From Dehalococcoidia bacterium (GTDB lineage Bacteria; Chloroflexota; Dehalococcoidia; JAENJB01): a DNA stretch of 10,391 nt. How positions within the stretch are numbered: position 1 is the first letter of the stretch; each line of letters starts with the position of its first letter. A program made the position numbers and the translations under genes. The DNA lies in NCBI GenBank assembly GCA_030690705.1, contig JAUYGE010000225.1, positions 1-10,391 of the forward strand. Reading direction: 5' to 3'. A model generated the notes under the pieces. The model did no database searches and had not been told where the DNA came from. It worked only from the letters and a program-made list of their open reading frames with translations. Positions 4,852 to 10,391 of this stretch are shown in pieces.

Positions 4852-6552
4852 TCAGTACTTTCTCACCTCAGGCTTCCACCGGGTAACCGCCACCGGTTTG
4901 TAGCTGAAGCGCGGACCCTCAAGGGCGTGCTGAACCATGGTGTGCTTCAGCCATCTCACATCGTCTCTGGCCTTAAAATCCATCCGGTAGTGGGCGCCAC
5001 GGCTCTCTTCCCTGGCGAGAGCCCCCCTCACAATTACCTCAGCCCGGTCGAGCATGCCTCCCAAGTCAGAAGCCCTCGTCATGTCGTGGTTGAACTTGCG
5101 CCCGCCTCTGATCGCTCGCAGCTTCTTGTACCTGCCCTGCAACTCAGTGACCTTCGAAAGGGCCTCCTTCAAAACGGCGCCATCCCTGAAAATGCCGCAC
5201 TTCTCAATCGTGGTCTCCTTGAGCTCCGCTCGCAACTGCGCCGGCTCTTCATCGCCGCTGCCCGAGAAAAGCTCCTTCAACCACCCCTCGACTCTTCCCT
5301 TCGCCCGCTCCAGAGCCTTTCCGTTCGGCGAAGAGCTCTCCCCCGTCCCGGCTTCCGTAATCTTCCTCCCCACACGCCGGCCGAAAACCACCGTGTCCAG
5401 AAGGGAGTTCCCCCCCAGGCGGTTGGCGCCGTGAACACTGGCGCAGGCGCATTCTCCGACCGCGTAGAAACCCTTCACCAACGTTTCGCCGTCGACGTTG
5501 CAGTCAATCCCCCCCATGGAGTAGTGCTGGCCGGGCTGCACCGGGATGGGCCGCTTCACCGGGTCGATCCCCAGCGAGTGCAGGCAGTTGCTGCGCACCT
5601 CCGGCAGCCTCTCCACGATCTTCTTCTCTCCCAGATGCCTCAGGTCAAGATAGACGGAGCCATCATCGAAACACCGCCCCTCGTTGATCTCGGTCTGAAT
5701 CGCCCGCGCCACGATGTCCCGAGGCCCCAACTCCATCAGCTTAGGGACATAGTCCTTCATGAAGCGCTCGCCTTTGTTATTGATGAGATAGCCTCCCTCT
5801 CCGCGGGCGGCCTCGGTGACCAGGATATTGCTGCCAATGAGGGTGGTGGGATGGAACTGGACGAACTCCATATCTTTGAGGGGAACGCCGGCGTAGTAGG
5901 CATGGGCCATCCCGCTGCCTGTGTTGAACTGGCTGTTGGTGGAGCGACCGTAAATCTGGCCGTATCCGCCCGTCGCGAAAACCACCGAGCCGGTAGCAAG
6001 GCACGCCAGTTCGCCCGTAAGCATATGATAGGCCACAACGCCGAGGCAGAGACCATTCTCTACCACCAGCGAGAGGACCATCCACTCGGGATAGAGCCTG
6101 ATGCGGCGCCTCATGCTCTGCTCGTAGAGGGTGTGCATCAGCAACCGACCCGTCTTATCAGCGGCGTAGCAGGTTCGCGGGAACTCGGCTCCGCCGAACG
6201 GCCGCTGGGCAATCCTGCCTTCCGGCGTGCGGCTGAAAGGCGCGCCCCACCCCTCGAGCTCGTAGATTACCTCCGCTGCCTCTCTCGACATCACCTCGAC
6301 CACATCCTGGTCCGCCAGGAAGTCGCTTCCCCTCACCGTGTCATAGGCGTGCCTCTCCCAGGAGTCGTCCTTCCCCCCCTCAGCATTCCCCAGCGGAGCA
6401 TTGATGCCACCCTGCGCCGCCACCGAGTGCGAACGCACCGGATGCACCTGAGACATGACGGCCACGTCACGGCCGGCGTCGGCAACGGCGATGGCCGCTC
6501 TCAAGCCTGCCAGCCCGCCGCCAACTATCAGGACCTGATGAGACTCCACCAT
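4852..6552 (-). CDS. sdhA: succinate dehydrogenase/fumarate reductase flavoprotein subunit
   Basis: SdhA carries covalent FAD and oxidises succinate to fumarate, or the reverse, on the cytoplasmic face. The 566 residues include the FAD dinucleotide motif GGGLAG (11-16), the flavin-linking His42 in RSHSVAAQGG, the active-site segment MEFVQFHPTTL, the RGEGG loop, HYSMGGID and the C-terminal FAD motif CASVHGANRLGGNSLLD. Gln47 in AAQGG matches E. coli SdhA, where FrdA has Glu, but some true fumarate reductases such as that of Wolinella also have Gln, so the physiological direction is not settled. ATG at 6552 is given as the start. However, AGGAGG (6554-6559) is only 1 nt from it, and the next codon, GTG at 6549, is 4 nt away and may be used instead. 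The gene overlaps the end of sdhD by 25 nt. Confidence 0.97.
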   Translation of the reverse strand: MVESHQVLIVGGGLAGLRAAIAVADAGRDVAVMSQVHPVRSHSVAAQGGINAPLGNAEGGKDDSWERHAYDTVRGSDFLADQDVVEVMSREAAEVIYELEGWGAPFSRTPEGRIAQRPFGGAEFPRTCYAADKTGRLLMHTLYEQSMRRRIRLYPEWMVLSLVVENGLCLGVVAYHMLTGELACLATGSVVFATGGYGQIYGRSTNSQFNTGSGMAHAYYAGVPLKDMEFVQFHPTTLIGSNILVTEAARGEGGYLINNKGERFMKDYVPKLMELGPRDIVARAIQTEINEGRCFDDGSVYLDLRHLGEKKIVERLPEVRSNCLHSLGIDPVKRPIPVQPGQHYSMGGIDCNVDGETLVKGFYAVGECACASVHGANRLGGNSLLDTVVFGRRVGRKITEAGTGESSSPNGKALERAKGRVEGWLKELFSGSGDEEPAQLRAELKETTIEKCGIFRDGAVLKEALSKVTELQGRYKKLRAIRGGRKFNHDMTRASDLGGMLDRAEVIVRGALAREESRGAHYRMDFKARDDVRWLKHTMVQHALEGPRFSYKPVAVTRWKPEVRKY

Positions 6553-6929
6553 GCCTCCTCAAGCAAGGGTCTCCCGGAAGTAGACAGGAAAGGCCAAAGC
6601 GCGTTCACGCCGAAGAGGAAACCAACCACACCGAAAATCACCAGGAACCACGTCAGGGACCGCAGTCCCCGGCTGCCAATGCCAAAGTCCAGGGCTATAA
6701 TCCTCACACCGTTCAAGCCATGAAACATAGCCGCTGCCAGCAGAGTCAGGTCAACGGACATGAGCAACGGGTTTTGCATGCGACTCACCACGGACTCAAA
6801 CGTGATGGCCTTCCCCGGCTCTACGAAGTGAGTTACCCATAGGTGTATCCCCAGGGCAAAGAACAGCAGCACAGCGGTCACGCGCTGCAAAATCCAGGCC
6901 AGGAGGCCGGCCTCCGCTTTGCTTCTCAT
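6528..6929 (-). CDS. sdhD: succinate dehydrogenase membrane anchor subunit, second of two
   Basis: This 133-residue protein has three hydrophobic helices, at about 9-33, 48-75 and 82-106, typical of a heme b/quinone anchor subunit. FHGLNGVRIIALDFGIG at the end of helix 2 carries the usual heme-ligand His and matches the equivalent stretch of the preceding gene closely, so the two anchors look like paralogues. It lacks the His of the LHRLTG motif, having LQRVTA instead. I chose ATG at 6929-6927, whose ATGA overlaps the stop of sdhC; a longer frame to 7022 would add residues from within sdhC that resemble nothing in the family. No clear Shine-Dalgarno precedes it, so translation is probably coupled. 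The C/D naming is by position and could be swapped. Confidence 0.87.
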   Translation of the reverse strand: MRSKAEAGLLAWILQRVTAVLLFFALGIHLWVTHFVEPGKAITFESVVSRMQNPLLMSVDLTLLAAAMFHGLNGVRIIALDFGIGSRGLRSLTWFLVIFGVVGFLFGVNALWPFLSTSGRPLLEEAWWSLIRS

Positions 6930-7333
6930 GCGCCGCTCACAAAGGGCAGGAGAATGATAGCACTGAAGGCCAACATCAGCGCCCCCGCTCCCATCAAACC
7001 CCAGAATAGCGCCTTCTGCCATCTAATACCTATGCCCAGGTCGAAGAGCATAATCCGCAAACCGTTCAGGGTGTGGAAGATGATGACGGCCAGGAGCAGA
7101 AGCTCCAGGACCAGTATGACCGGCCGGCGGAAGAAAACCATGAGCGAGTCAAACGATGACACGGACCGCGAGAAGGCAATCACCAGCAGGTGCGACACCA
7201 GGTATAGCAGGATAATCACGCCGGTGAGGCGGTGCAGGAACCAAACCCACATCCCGAGCTTGAAATTGGTCGGCCAGAGGTCGGTGCGCCTCGTCCCCAG
7301 TATCCGGGCCGCCGCACTGCGCAGTCCGCTCAC
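6926..7333 (-). CDS. sdhC: succinate dehydrogenase cytochrome b membrane anchor subunit, first of two
   Basis: This 135-residue integral membrane protein has helices at about 28-52, 67-95 and 105-132. It shows FLHRLTGV at the start of helix 1, the region that in E. coli SdhC contributes quinone-site Ser and Arg, and FHTLNGLRIMLFDLGIG at the end of helix 2 with the expected heme-ligand His. A further His lies in VSHLLV. The start is GTG at 7333-7331. It overlaps the fumA TGA by 4 nt and has GGGAGG at 7341-7346, 7 nt upstream, which is much better than the ATG at 7366 inside fumA. Together with sdhD it anchors SdhAB and passes electrons to membrane quinone. Heme number cannot be fixed from sequence by eye. 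Confidence 0.9.
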   Translation of the reverse strand: MSGLRSAAARILGTRRTDLWPTNFKLGMWVWFLHRLTGVIILLYLVSHLLVIAFSRSVSSFDSLMVFFRRPVILVLELLLLAVIIFHTLNGLRIMLFDLGIGIRWQKALFWGLMGAGALMLAFSAIILLPFVSGA

Positions 7334-8175
7334 AGCACAGCCTCCCGGTGCCGCGCCGCATGGCACTGAAGGTTCACCGCCACAGGCAGGCTGGCGATGT
7401 GCGTTGGAAAGACCTCCACATGCACCGCGAGGGCAGTCATGCGGCCGCCCAGCCCCGAAGGACCGATGCCAATGGCGTTAATCTTATCGAGGAGCTCCGC
7501 CTCCAGAGATGATACTTCAGGGTCGGCATGCGGCTCGCCCACCTTTCGCAGCAAAGCCTTCTTAGCCAGCACCATGGCTGCGTCCGCCGTGCCGCCAATG
7601 CCCACACCCACAATCACCGGGGGACACGGGTTGCTGCCCGCCTCATCAACGGCTCGCACGACCGTCTCCACGACACCTTCCCGGCCCTGGGACGGGGTGA
7701 GCATCGCCAGGCGGCTCATGTTCTCCGCGCCACCACCCTTGACCATCACGGTGACCTTCGCCCTGTCTCCAGCCACAATGTCGGTATAGATAACCGGTGG
7801 GGCGTTGTCGCCCGTGTTCACCCTGGCAGAGAATGGCTGCCTCACCACTGACTTACGCAAGTATCCCAGGGCATAGCCATCAGCTACCCCGGCCCGCACG
7901 GCCTCATACAGGTTGCCACCCACGAAGTGCACATCCTGTCCAATCTCCAGAAAGACCACCGCCATGCCGCAGTCCTGGCAGATTGGCACCGATTCCTCCC
8001 GGGCGATCCGGGCATTCTCGAGGAGCTGCTCCAGCACCTGCCGCCCCAGAGGCGACTCCTCCCGGTCACGAGCCCTTCGCAATGCCGCGAGGACGTCCTC
8101 ACCCAGATCGGAATTAGCCTCCTGGCAAAGCCGGGCCACCGTTTCGGCCACCTTTTCTACTGGAATCTCTCTCAT
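7330..8175 (-). CDS. fumA: class I fumarate hydratase, alpha (N-terminal) subunit
   Basis: This is the iron-sulfur-binding subunit of the two-subunit class I fumarase; together with the beta subunit (3419-3988) it hydrates fumarate to malate. The 281 residues include three cysteines at the positions expected to ligand the [4Fe-4S] cluster: Cys66 (PICQDCG), Cys184 (SNPCPP) and Cys271 (NLQCHAARH). KGGGAENMS (146-154) and the GVGIGGTAD turn are also present. I chose ATG at 8175. A TTG nine bases upstream is possible but has no better signal, and only a weak GAAG precedes either start. It is the first gene of the fumA-sdhCDAB-fumB run and overlaps sdhC by 4 nt. A weak promoter candidate and a large palindrome lie upstream. 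Tartrate dehydratase alpha is the main alternative, and the operon argues against it. The symbol denotes the class I alpha subunit, not E. coli FumA. Confidence 0.94.
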   Translation of the reverse strand: MREIPVEKVAETVARLCQEANSDLGEDVLAALRRARDREESPLGRQVLEQLLENARIAREESVPICQDCGMAVVFLEIGQDVHFVGGNLYEAVRAGVADGYALGYLRKSVVRQPFSARVNTGDNAPPVIYTDIVAGDRAKVTVMVKGGGAENMSRLAMLTPSQGREGVVETVVRAVDEAGSNPCPPVIVGVGIGGTADAAMVLAKKALLRKVGEPHADPEVSSLEAELLDKINAIGIGPSGLGGRMTALAVHVEVFPTHIASLPVAVNLQCHAARHREAVL

Positions 8176-8186
8176 AATCTTCAAGA

Positions 8187-8216
8187 ATAGAAACTACTAG
8201 TAACTAAAAACGTCAA
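8187..8216 (-). promoter_or_regulatory. weak promoter candidate ahead of fumA
   Basis: On the - strand TTGACG (8211-8216) is a good -35-like hexamer, but the -10 region 17-19 bp downstream (TTTCTATT, about 8187-8193) is poor. If real, it would start the fumA-sdh-fumB transcript close to the ATG. A direct repeat of ACTACTA (8194-8200 and 8223-8229, read on +) lies in the same stretch. Confidence 0.25.
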
Positions 8217-8233
8217 CGCGAGACTACTAACTC

Positions 8234-8337
8234 TGTCATTGCGAGCCCATCCCGATTAGTCGGGAGGGCGAAGCAATCCGTCCTTCTGCCCCCGGGCTTG
8301 GGGATTGCTTCGTCGCCTGCGGCTCCTCGCAATGACA
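8234..8337. repeat. REP-like nested palindrome between the aldolase gene and fumA
   Basis: The outer arms TGTCATTGCGAG (8234-8245) and CTCGCAATGACA (8326-8337) are perfectly complementary over 12 bp. The inner arms CGAAGCAATCC (8269-8279) and GGATTGCTTCG (8302-8312) are complementary over 11 bp. A small CCCGA-TTAG-TCGGG hairpin (8251-8264) lies between them on the left. The whole could fold as one long cruciform or RNA hairpin. No U-tract follows on the - strand. The type is familiar as a dispersed intergenic element, and a half copy is present at 4800-4837. Confidence 0.8.
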
Positions 8338-8371
8338 AAGTAGCAGAGCCATTCCATTAACCCCTGTCCCT

Positions 8372-9169
8372 CTACTTAGCCTGTTGTTTCAAGCTCAGGA
8401 AGAGCTCGTGAGCTTGCCTGGCATTGCCGTTTTCGTGCACGATGAGACGGATGGCCTTGAGCATGGCCACAGGAAAGTCTGACTGCCAGATGTTTCTTCC
8501 CATGTCCACTCCCACGGCGCCGGCCTGAACAGCGTTGTATGTCAGTTGCAGGGCATCCATCTCGGTATCGAGCTTGGGCCCACCGGCGACAACCACCGGC
8601 ACCGGGCAACTGCCGACCACCTTCTCGAACCCCTCGCAATAGTATGTCTTCACTATGTGGGCTCCCAGCTCAGCGGCGATACGGCAGGCCAGGCTGAGGT
8701 AGCGGGCATCGCGCTTCTCCAACTCCTTACCCACCGCGGTGACCGCGAGCACCGGCATGCCATATTCCTCGCCCTCGCTCACCAGCTGCGACAGGTTCAG
8801 CAGCGTCTGGTGCTCGTGCTCGGTGCCCACGAAGATGGACAGCGCCACCGCTGCCGCGTTGAGACGGATGGCCTCCTTCATCGGTGTAGTGATACCCTCA
8901 TCGGACAGTGCTCGTCCGACAATGCTCGTGCCCCCGGATACCCGGAGCACGATCGGCGTGTCCGTGTCGGCATCGACCGACGTTCGCAGCACCCCGCGGG
9001 TGAGCATAATCGAATCAGCATAGGCCAGGAGCGGCCCGATGGTCTTCCTCGGCTCCTCCAGCCTGTAAGTAGGCCCGAGGAAATAGCCGTGGTCCACCGC
9101 CAGCATCACCCCACGCCCGGTCTTAGGCTTGATTAACCTGGCCAGACGGTTCTTTATTCCCCAATCCAT
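8372..9169 (-). CDS. LsrF-like class I aldolase/thiolase (DeoC/FbaB superfamily)
   Basis: This 265-residue TIM-barrel protein closely resembles LsrF, the thiolase that finishes autoinducer-2 phosphate breakdown, and more distantly archaeal-type class I fructose-bisphosphate aldolases. Visible landmarks are LAVDHGYFLGP (23-33), MLTRGVLR (55-62), GTEHEHQ (115-121), the Schiff-base lysine Lys174 in IVKTYY, PVVVAGG and GVDMGRNIWQS, a phosphate-binding region. The start is ATG at 9169, with GGAGGG at 9177-9182 and a 7-nt spacing. The ATG at 9184 is followed directly by that Shine-Dalgarno and is not credible. No lsrK, lsrG or transporter gene is nearby, so an AI-2 role is not supported. It lies 37 nt after a zinc dehydrogenase gene and is probably co-transcribed with it. 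The substrate is unknown; a phosphorylated ketose or related dione is an inference from the family. Confidence 0.85.
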   Translation of the reverse strand: MDWGIKNRLARLIKPKTGRGVMLAVDHGYFLGPTYRLEEPRKTIGPLLAYADSIMLTRGVLRTSVDADTDTPIVLRVSGGTSIVGRALSDEGITTPMKEAIRLNAAAVALSIFVGTEHEHQTLLNLSQLVSEGEEYGMPVLAVTAVGKELEKRDARYLSLACRIAAELGAHIVKTYYCEGFEKVVGSCPVPVVVAGGPKLDTEMDALQLTYNAVQAGAVGVDMGRNIWQSDFPVAMLKAIRLIVHENGNARQAHELFLSLKQQAK

Positions 9170-9206
9170 AGCTTTACCCTCCATGCAAAGTATTGGCAGC
9201 AGTCTT

Positions 9207-10235
9207 TCATCTCTGCGGCTCGATAATCACCTTAAGAGAGTCCTGCGCCTTAGCTACGAGATGGAATCCCAGTCCGGTCTCTCGCAGACCCAGGCGGTGA
9301 GTAATCAGACGGGCCACCGGGACCCGGCGAGCGCGGATAAGCTCCAGCGCGACCTCGTGGTCGGCAGGGCTGCCCCCGTATGAGCTCGTCAAGGTAATCT
9401 CATTGCGCCAGAAGAGGTCATTTATCGACAACGGAATGGTAACCCCCTCAGATGTGGGAGCAAATACCAGCACCGTGCCTCCACGTTCTACCGAGTGTAG
9501 CGCCTGGGCGATGGCCGCCGGTGCACCGGTGCAGAGCACCACCAGGTCGGCCAGTCGTCCATCGTTCACCCGGCGAAACTCCGTCAGTATGTCCTCTCTC
9601 GCGTCCAGAGCCAACTTCGCACCCGACTGGCGGGCCGCCTCCAGACGGCTGGAGACCACGTCCGTCGCCACCACCAGACCGGCGCCCAGCGCCCCGGCCA
9701 GCTGCACGAACAGCAGCCCGGATACTCCGCAACCGAGAACCAGCATGCTCTGGCCTGGCTGAAAGCGCGCCGCACGCATTCCCCGGACCACGCACGCCAG
9801 CGGCTCGACAAAGGTCGCCTCCTCAAATGACACCTCGTCAGGCAGCTGGTAGACTCCGCGGTCCACATTGATAGACGGGAGGCGAACGTATTCAGCAAAG
9901 CCGCCCGGGTCGAAGTTTGTCCGGCGCAGGGTATCGCAGACGGTATGATGCCCGCTCAGGCAGTAATGGCACCGGTTGCAGGGAACATGATGCGCCACCA
10001 CCACCCGATCTCCCACCTCATAGCCCTCCAACCCCACCCCAGCCACAACTACCTCGCCGGCGACCTCATGCCCCAGCACCACTGGGGCCTTCTTGACGCG
10101 GTACCACTCCAGCACATCCGTGCCACAGATACCACTCGCCTGCACACGAACCAGGAGCTCCCCGGGACCTGCTTGAGGCTTCGGTCTTTCCTCGAGGCGC
10201 ACATCGCTGTTGTTGTAGTACACCGCCACACGCAC
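9207..10235 (-). CDS. zinc-dependent medium-chain alcohol/polyol dehydrogenase
   Basis: This 342-residue MDR-superfamily enzyme belongs to the sorbitol/threonine dehydrogenase-like group and should oxidise a secondary alcohol or polyol with NAD(P)+. Catalytic zinc ligands are visible as Cys37 (GICGTD) and His56-Glu57 (LGHEVAG), with a further Glu in VEPLACV. The structural zinc lobe is complete: Cys86, Cys89, Cys92 and Cys100. The Rossmann glycine motif is LGCGVSG, followed by VVATDVVSSRLEAA, where the Asp at the end of strand 2 favours NAD+ over NADP+. The start is GTG at 10235, with GAGG at 10244-10247 and 8-nt spacing. It lies 33 nt after the ketosynthase stop and 37 nt before the aldolase start, so the three may be one transcript. 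The pairing with an LsrF-like aldolase suggests that a polyol or hydroxyketone is oxidised and then cleaved, but the sequence does not identify it. Confidence 0.92.
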   Translation of the reverse strand: MRVAVYYNNSDVRLEERPKPQAGPGELLVRVQASGICGTDVLEWYRVKKAPVVLGHEVAGEVVVAGVGLEGYEVGDRVVVAHHVPCNRCHYCLSGHHTVCDTLRRTNFDPGGFAEYVRLPSINVDRGVYQLPDEVSFEEATFVEPLACVVRGMRAARFQPGQSMLVLGCGVSGLLFVQLAGALGAGLVVATDVVSSRLEAARQSGAKLALDAREDILTEFRRVNDGRLADLVVLCTGAPAAIAQALHSVERGGTVLVFAPTSEGVTIPLSINDLFWRNEITLTSSYGGSPADHEVALELIRARRVPVARLITHRLGLRETGLGFHLVAKAQDSLKVIIEPQR

Positions 10236-10268
10236 GCTCTCTACCTCAGCACAATTCCCAGCCCCACC

Positions 10269-10391
10269 TCACCACTCGACCTTTCTGAAGATGACAACAG
10301 CGTTATGGCCGCCGAAGCCAAAGGCGTTGCTGAGCACCGTCTTCACGTCCATTTTCCTGGCCTCGTTGGGCACATAGTCCAGATCACAATC
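10269..10391 (-). CDS. fabF: 3-oxoacyl-ACP synthase II, C-terminal end, cut by window edge
   Basis: The - strand frame gives the last 40 residues of a FabF-type ketosynthase, which elongates acyl-ACP in fatty acid synthesis. [19 protein letters not shown] and then [15 protein letters not shown] are the typical C-terminal sequence. The GFGG loop includes the phenylalanine that gates the active site in E. coli FabF. The catalytic Cys and both catalytic His residues lie upstream, beyond the window. The TGA stop is at 10269-10271. Related PKS-type or FabB enzymes share this end, so the symbol is slightly less certain than the family. Confidence 0.88.
   Translation of the reverse strand, partial: DCDLDYVPNEARKMDVKTVLSNAFGFGGHNAVVIFRKVEW

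Noticed and set aside
4927..6723. 598-codon open frame on the + strand opposite sdhA
   Set aside because: sdhA on the - strand has every family motif. The antisense frame reads as Arg/Pro/His/Leu-rich sequence with no domain and is a by-product of GC-rich codon use.
9170..9184. Earlier ATG of the aldolase gene at 9184
   Set aside because: It immediately precedes GGAGGG, which is the Shine-Dalgarno of the ATG at 9169. The family also begins near the DWG motif.
1..10391. CRISPR array, tRNA or rRNA genes, transposase, phage genes, defence system beyond hicBA
   Set aside because: I read both strands for repeat-spacer periodicity, tRNA-like cloverleaf sequence and familiar protein motifs and saw none. 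A covariance-model search would be needed to exclude small RNAs.

Overview
The window looks like an ordinary GC-rich bacterial chromosome carrying central-metabolism genes, with a small, lower-GC accessory patch. My best guess is Chloroflexota, perhaps Dehalococcoidia. This rests on the style of the succinate dehydrogenase/fumarase cluster and on REP-like dispersed repeats of the GTCATTGCGAG and CTTCGACAGGCTCAGG types. It is a weak inference, because such repeats also occur in other phyla.

Left part, + strand (1-3354): the 3' three quarters of uvrC, a small two-helix membrane protein, a hicB-hicA toxin-antitoxin pair, a three-helix membrane protein of unknown function, and a 42-residue acidic protein with its own promoter. 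The hicBA pair lies between two copies of a 19-bp direct repeat. hicB and the membrane protein downstream both have TGN-extended -10 promoters, and the second promoter sits so close to its ATG that the transcript should be leaderless.

Middle, - strand (8175 down to 3419): a six-gene run in the order fumA-sdhC-sdhD-sdhA-sdhB-fumB. It encodes a class I two-subunit fumarase wrapped around a complete four-subunit succinate:quinone oxidoreductase, so it covers succinate - fumarate - malate in one transcript. Four of the five junctions are overlaps of 4-25 nt. The exception is sdhA-sdhB, where 144 bp of repeat and hairpin sequence intervene, including a possible stem that buries the sdhB Shine-Dalgarno.

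Right part, - strand (10391 down to 8372): the C-terminal end of a FabF-type ketosynthase, a zinc-dependent medium-chain dehydrogenase and an LsrF-like class I aldolase, all closely spaced. A 104-bp nested palindrome separates this group from fumA.

I found no tRNA, rRNA, CRISPR array, transposase or prophage gene. The clearest unexplained items are the small acidic protein, the leaderless membrane-protein gene, the repeat pair around hicBA, and the repeat-filled gap inside the sdh operon. None amounts to a proven new system.
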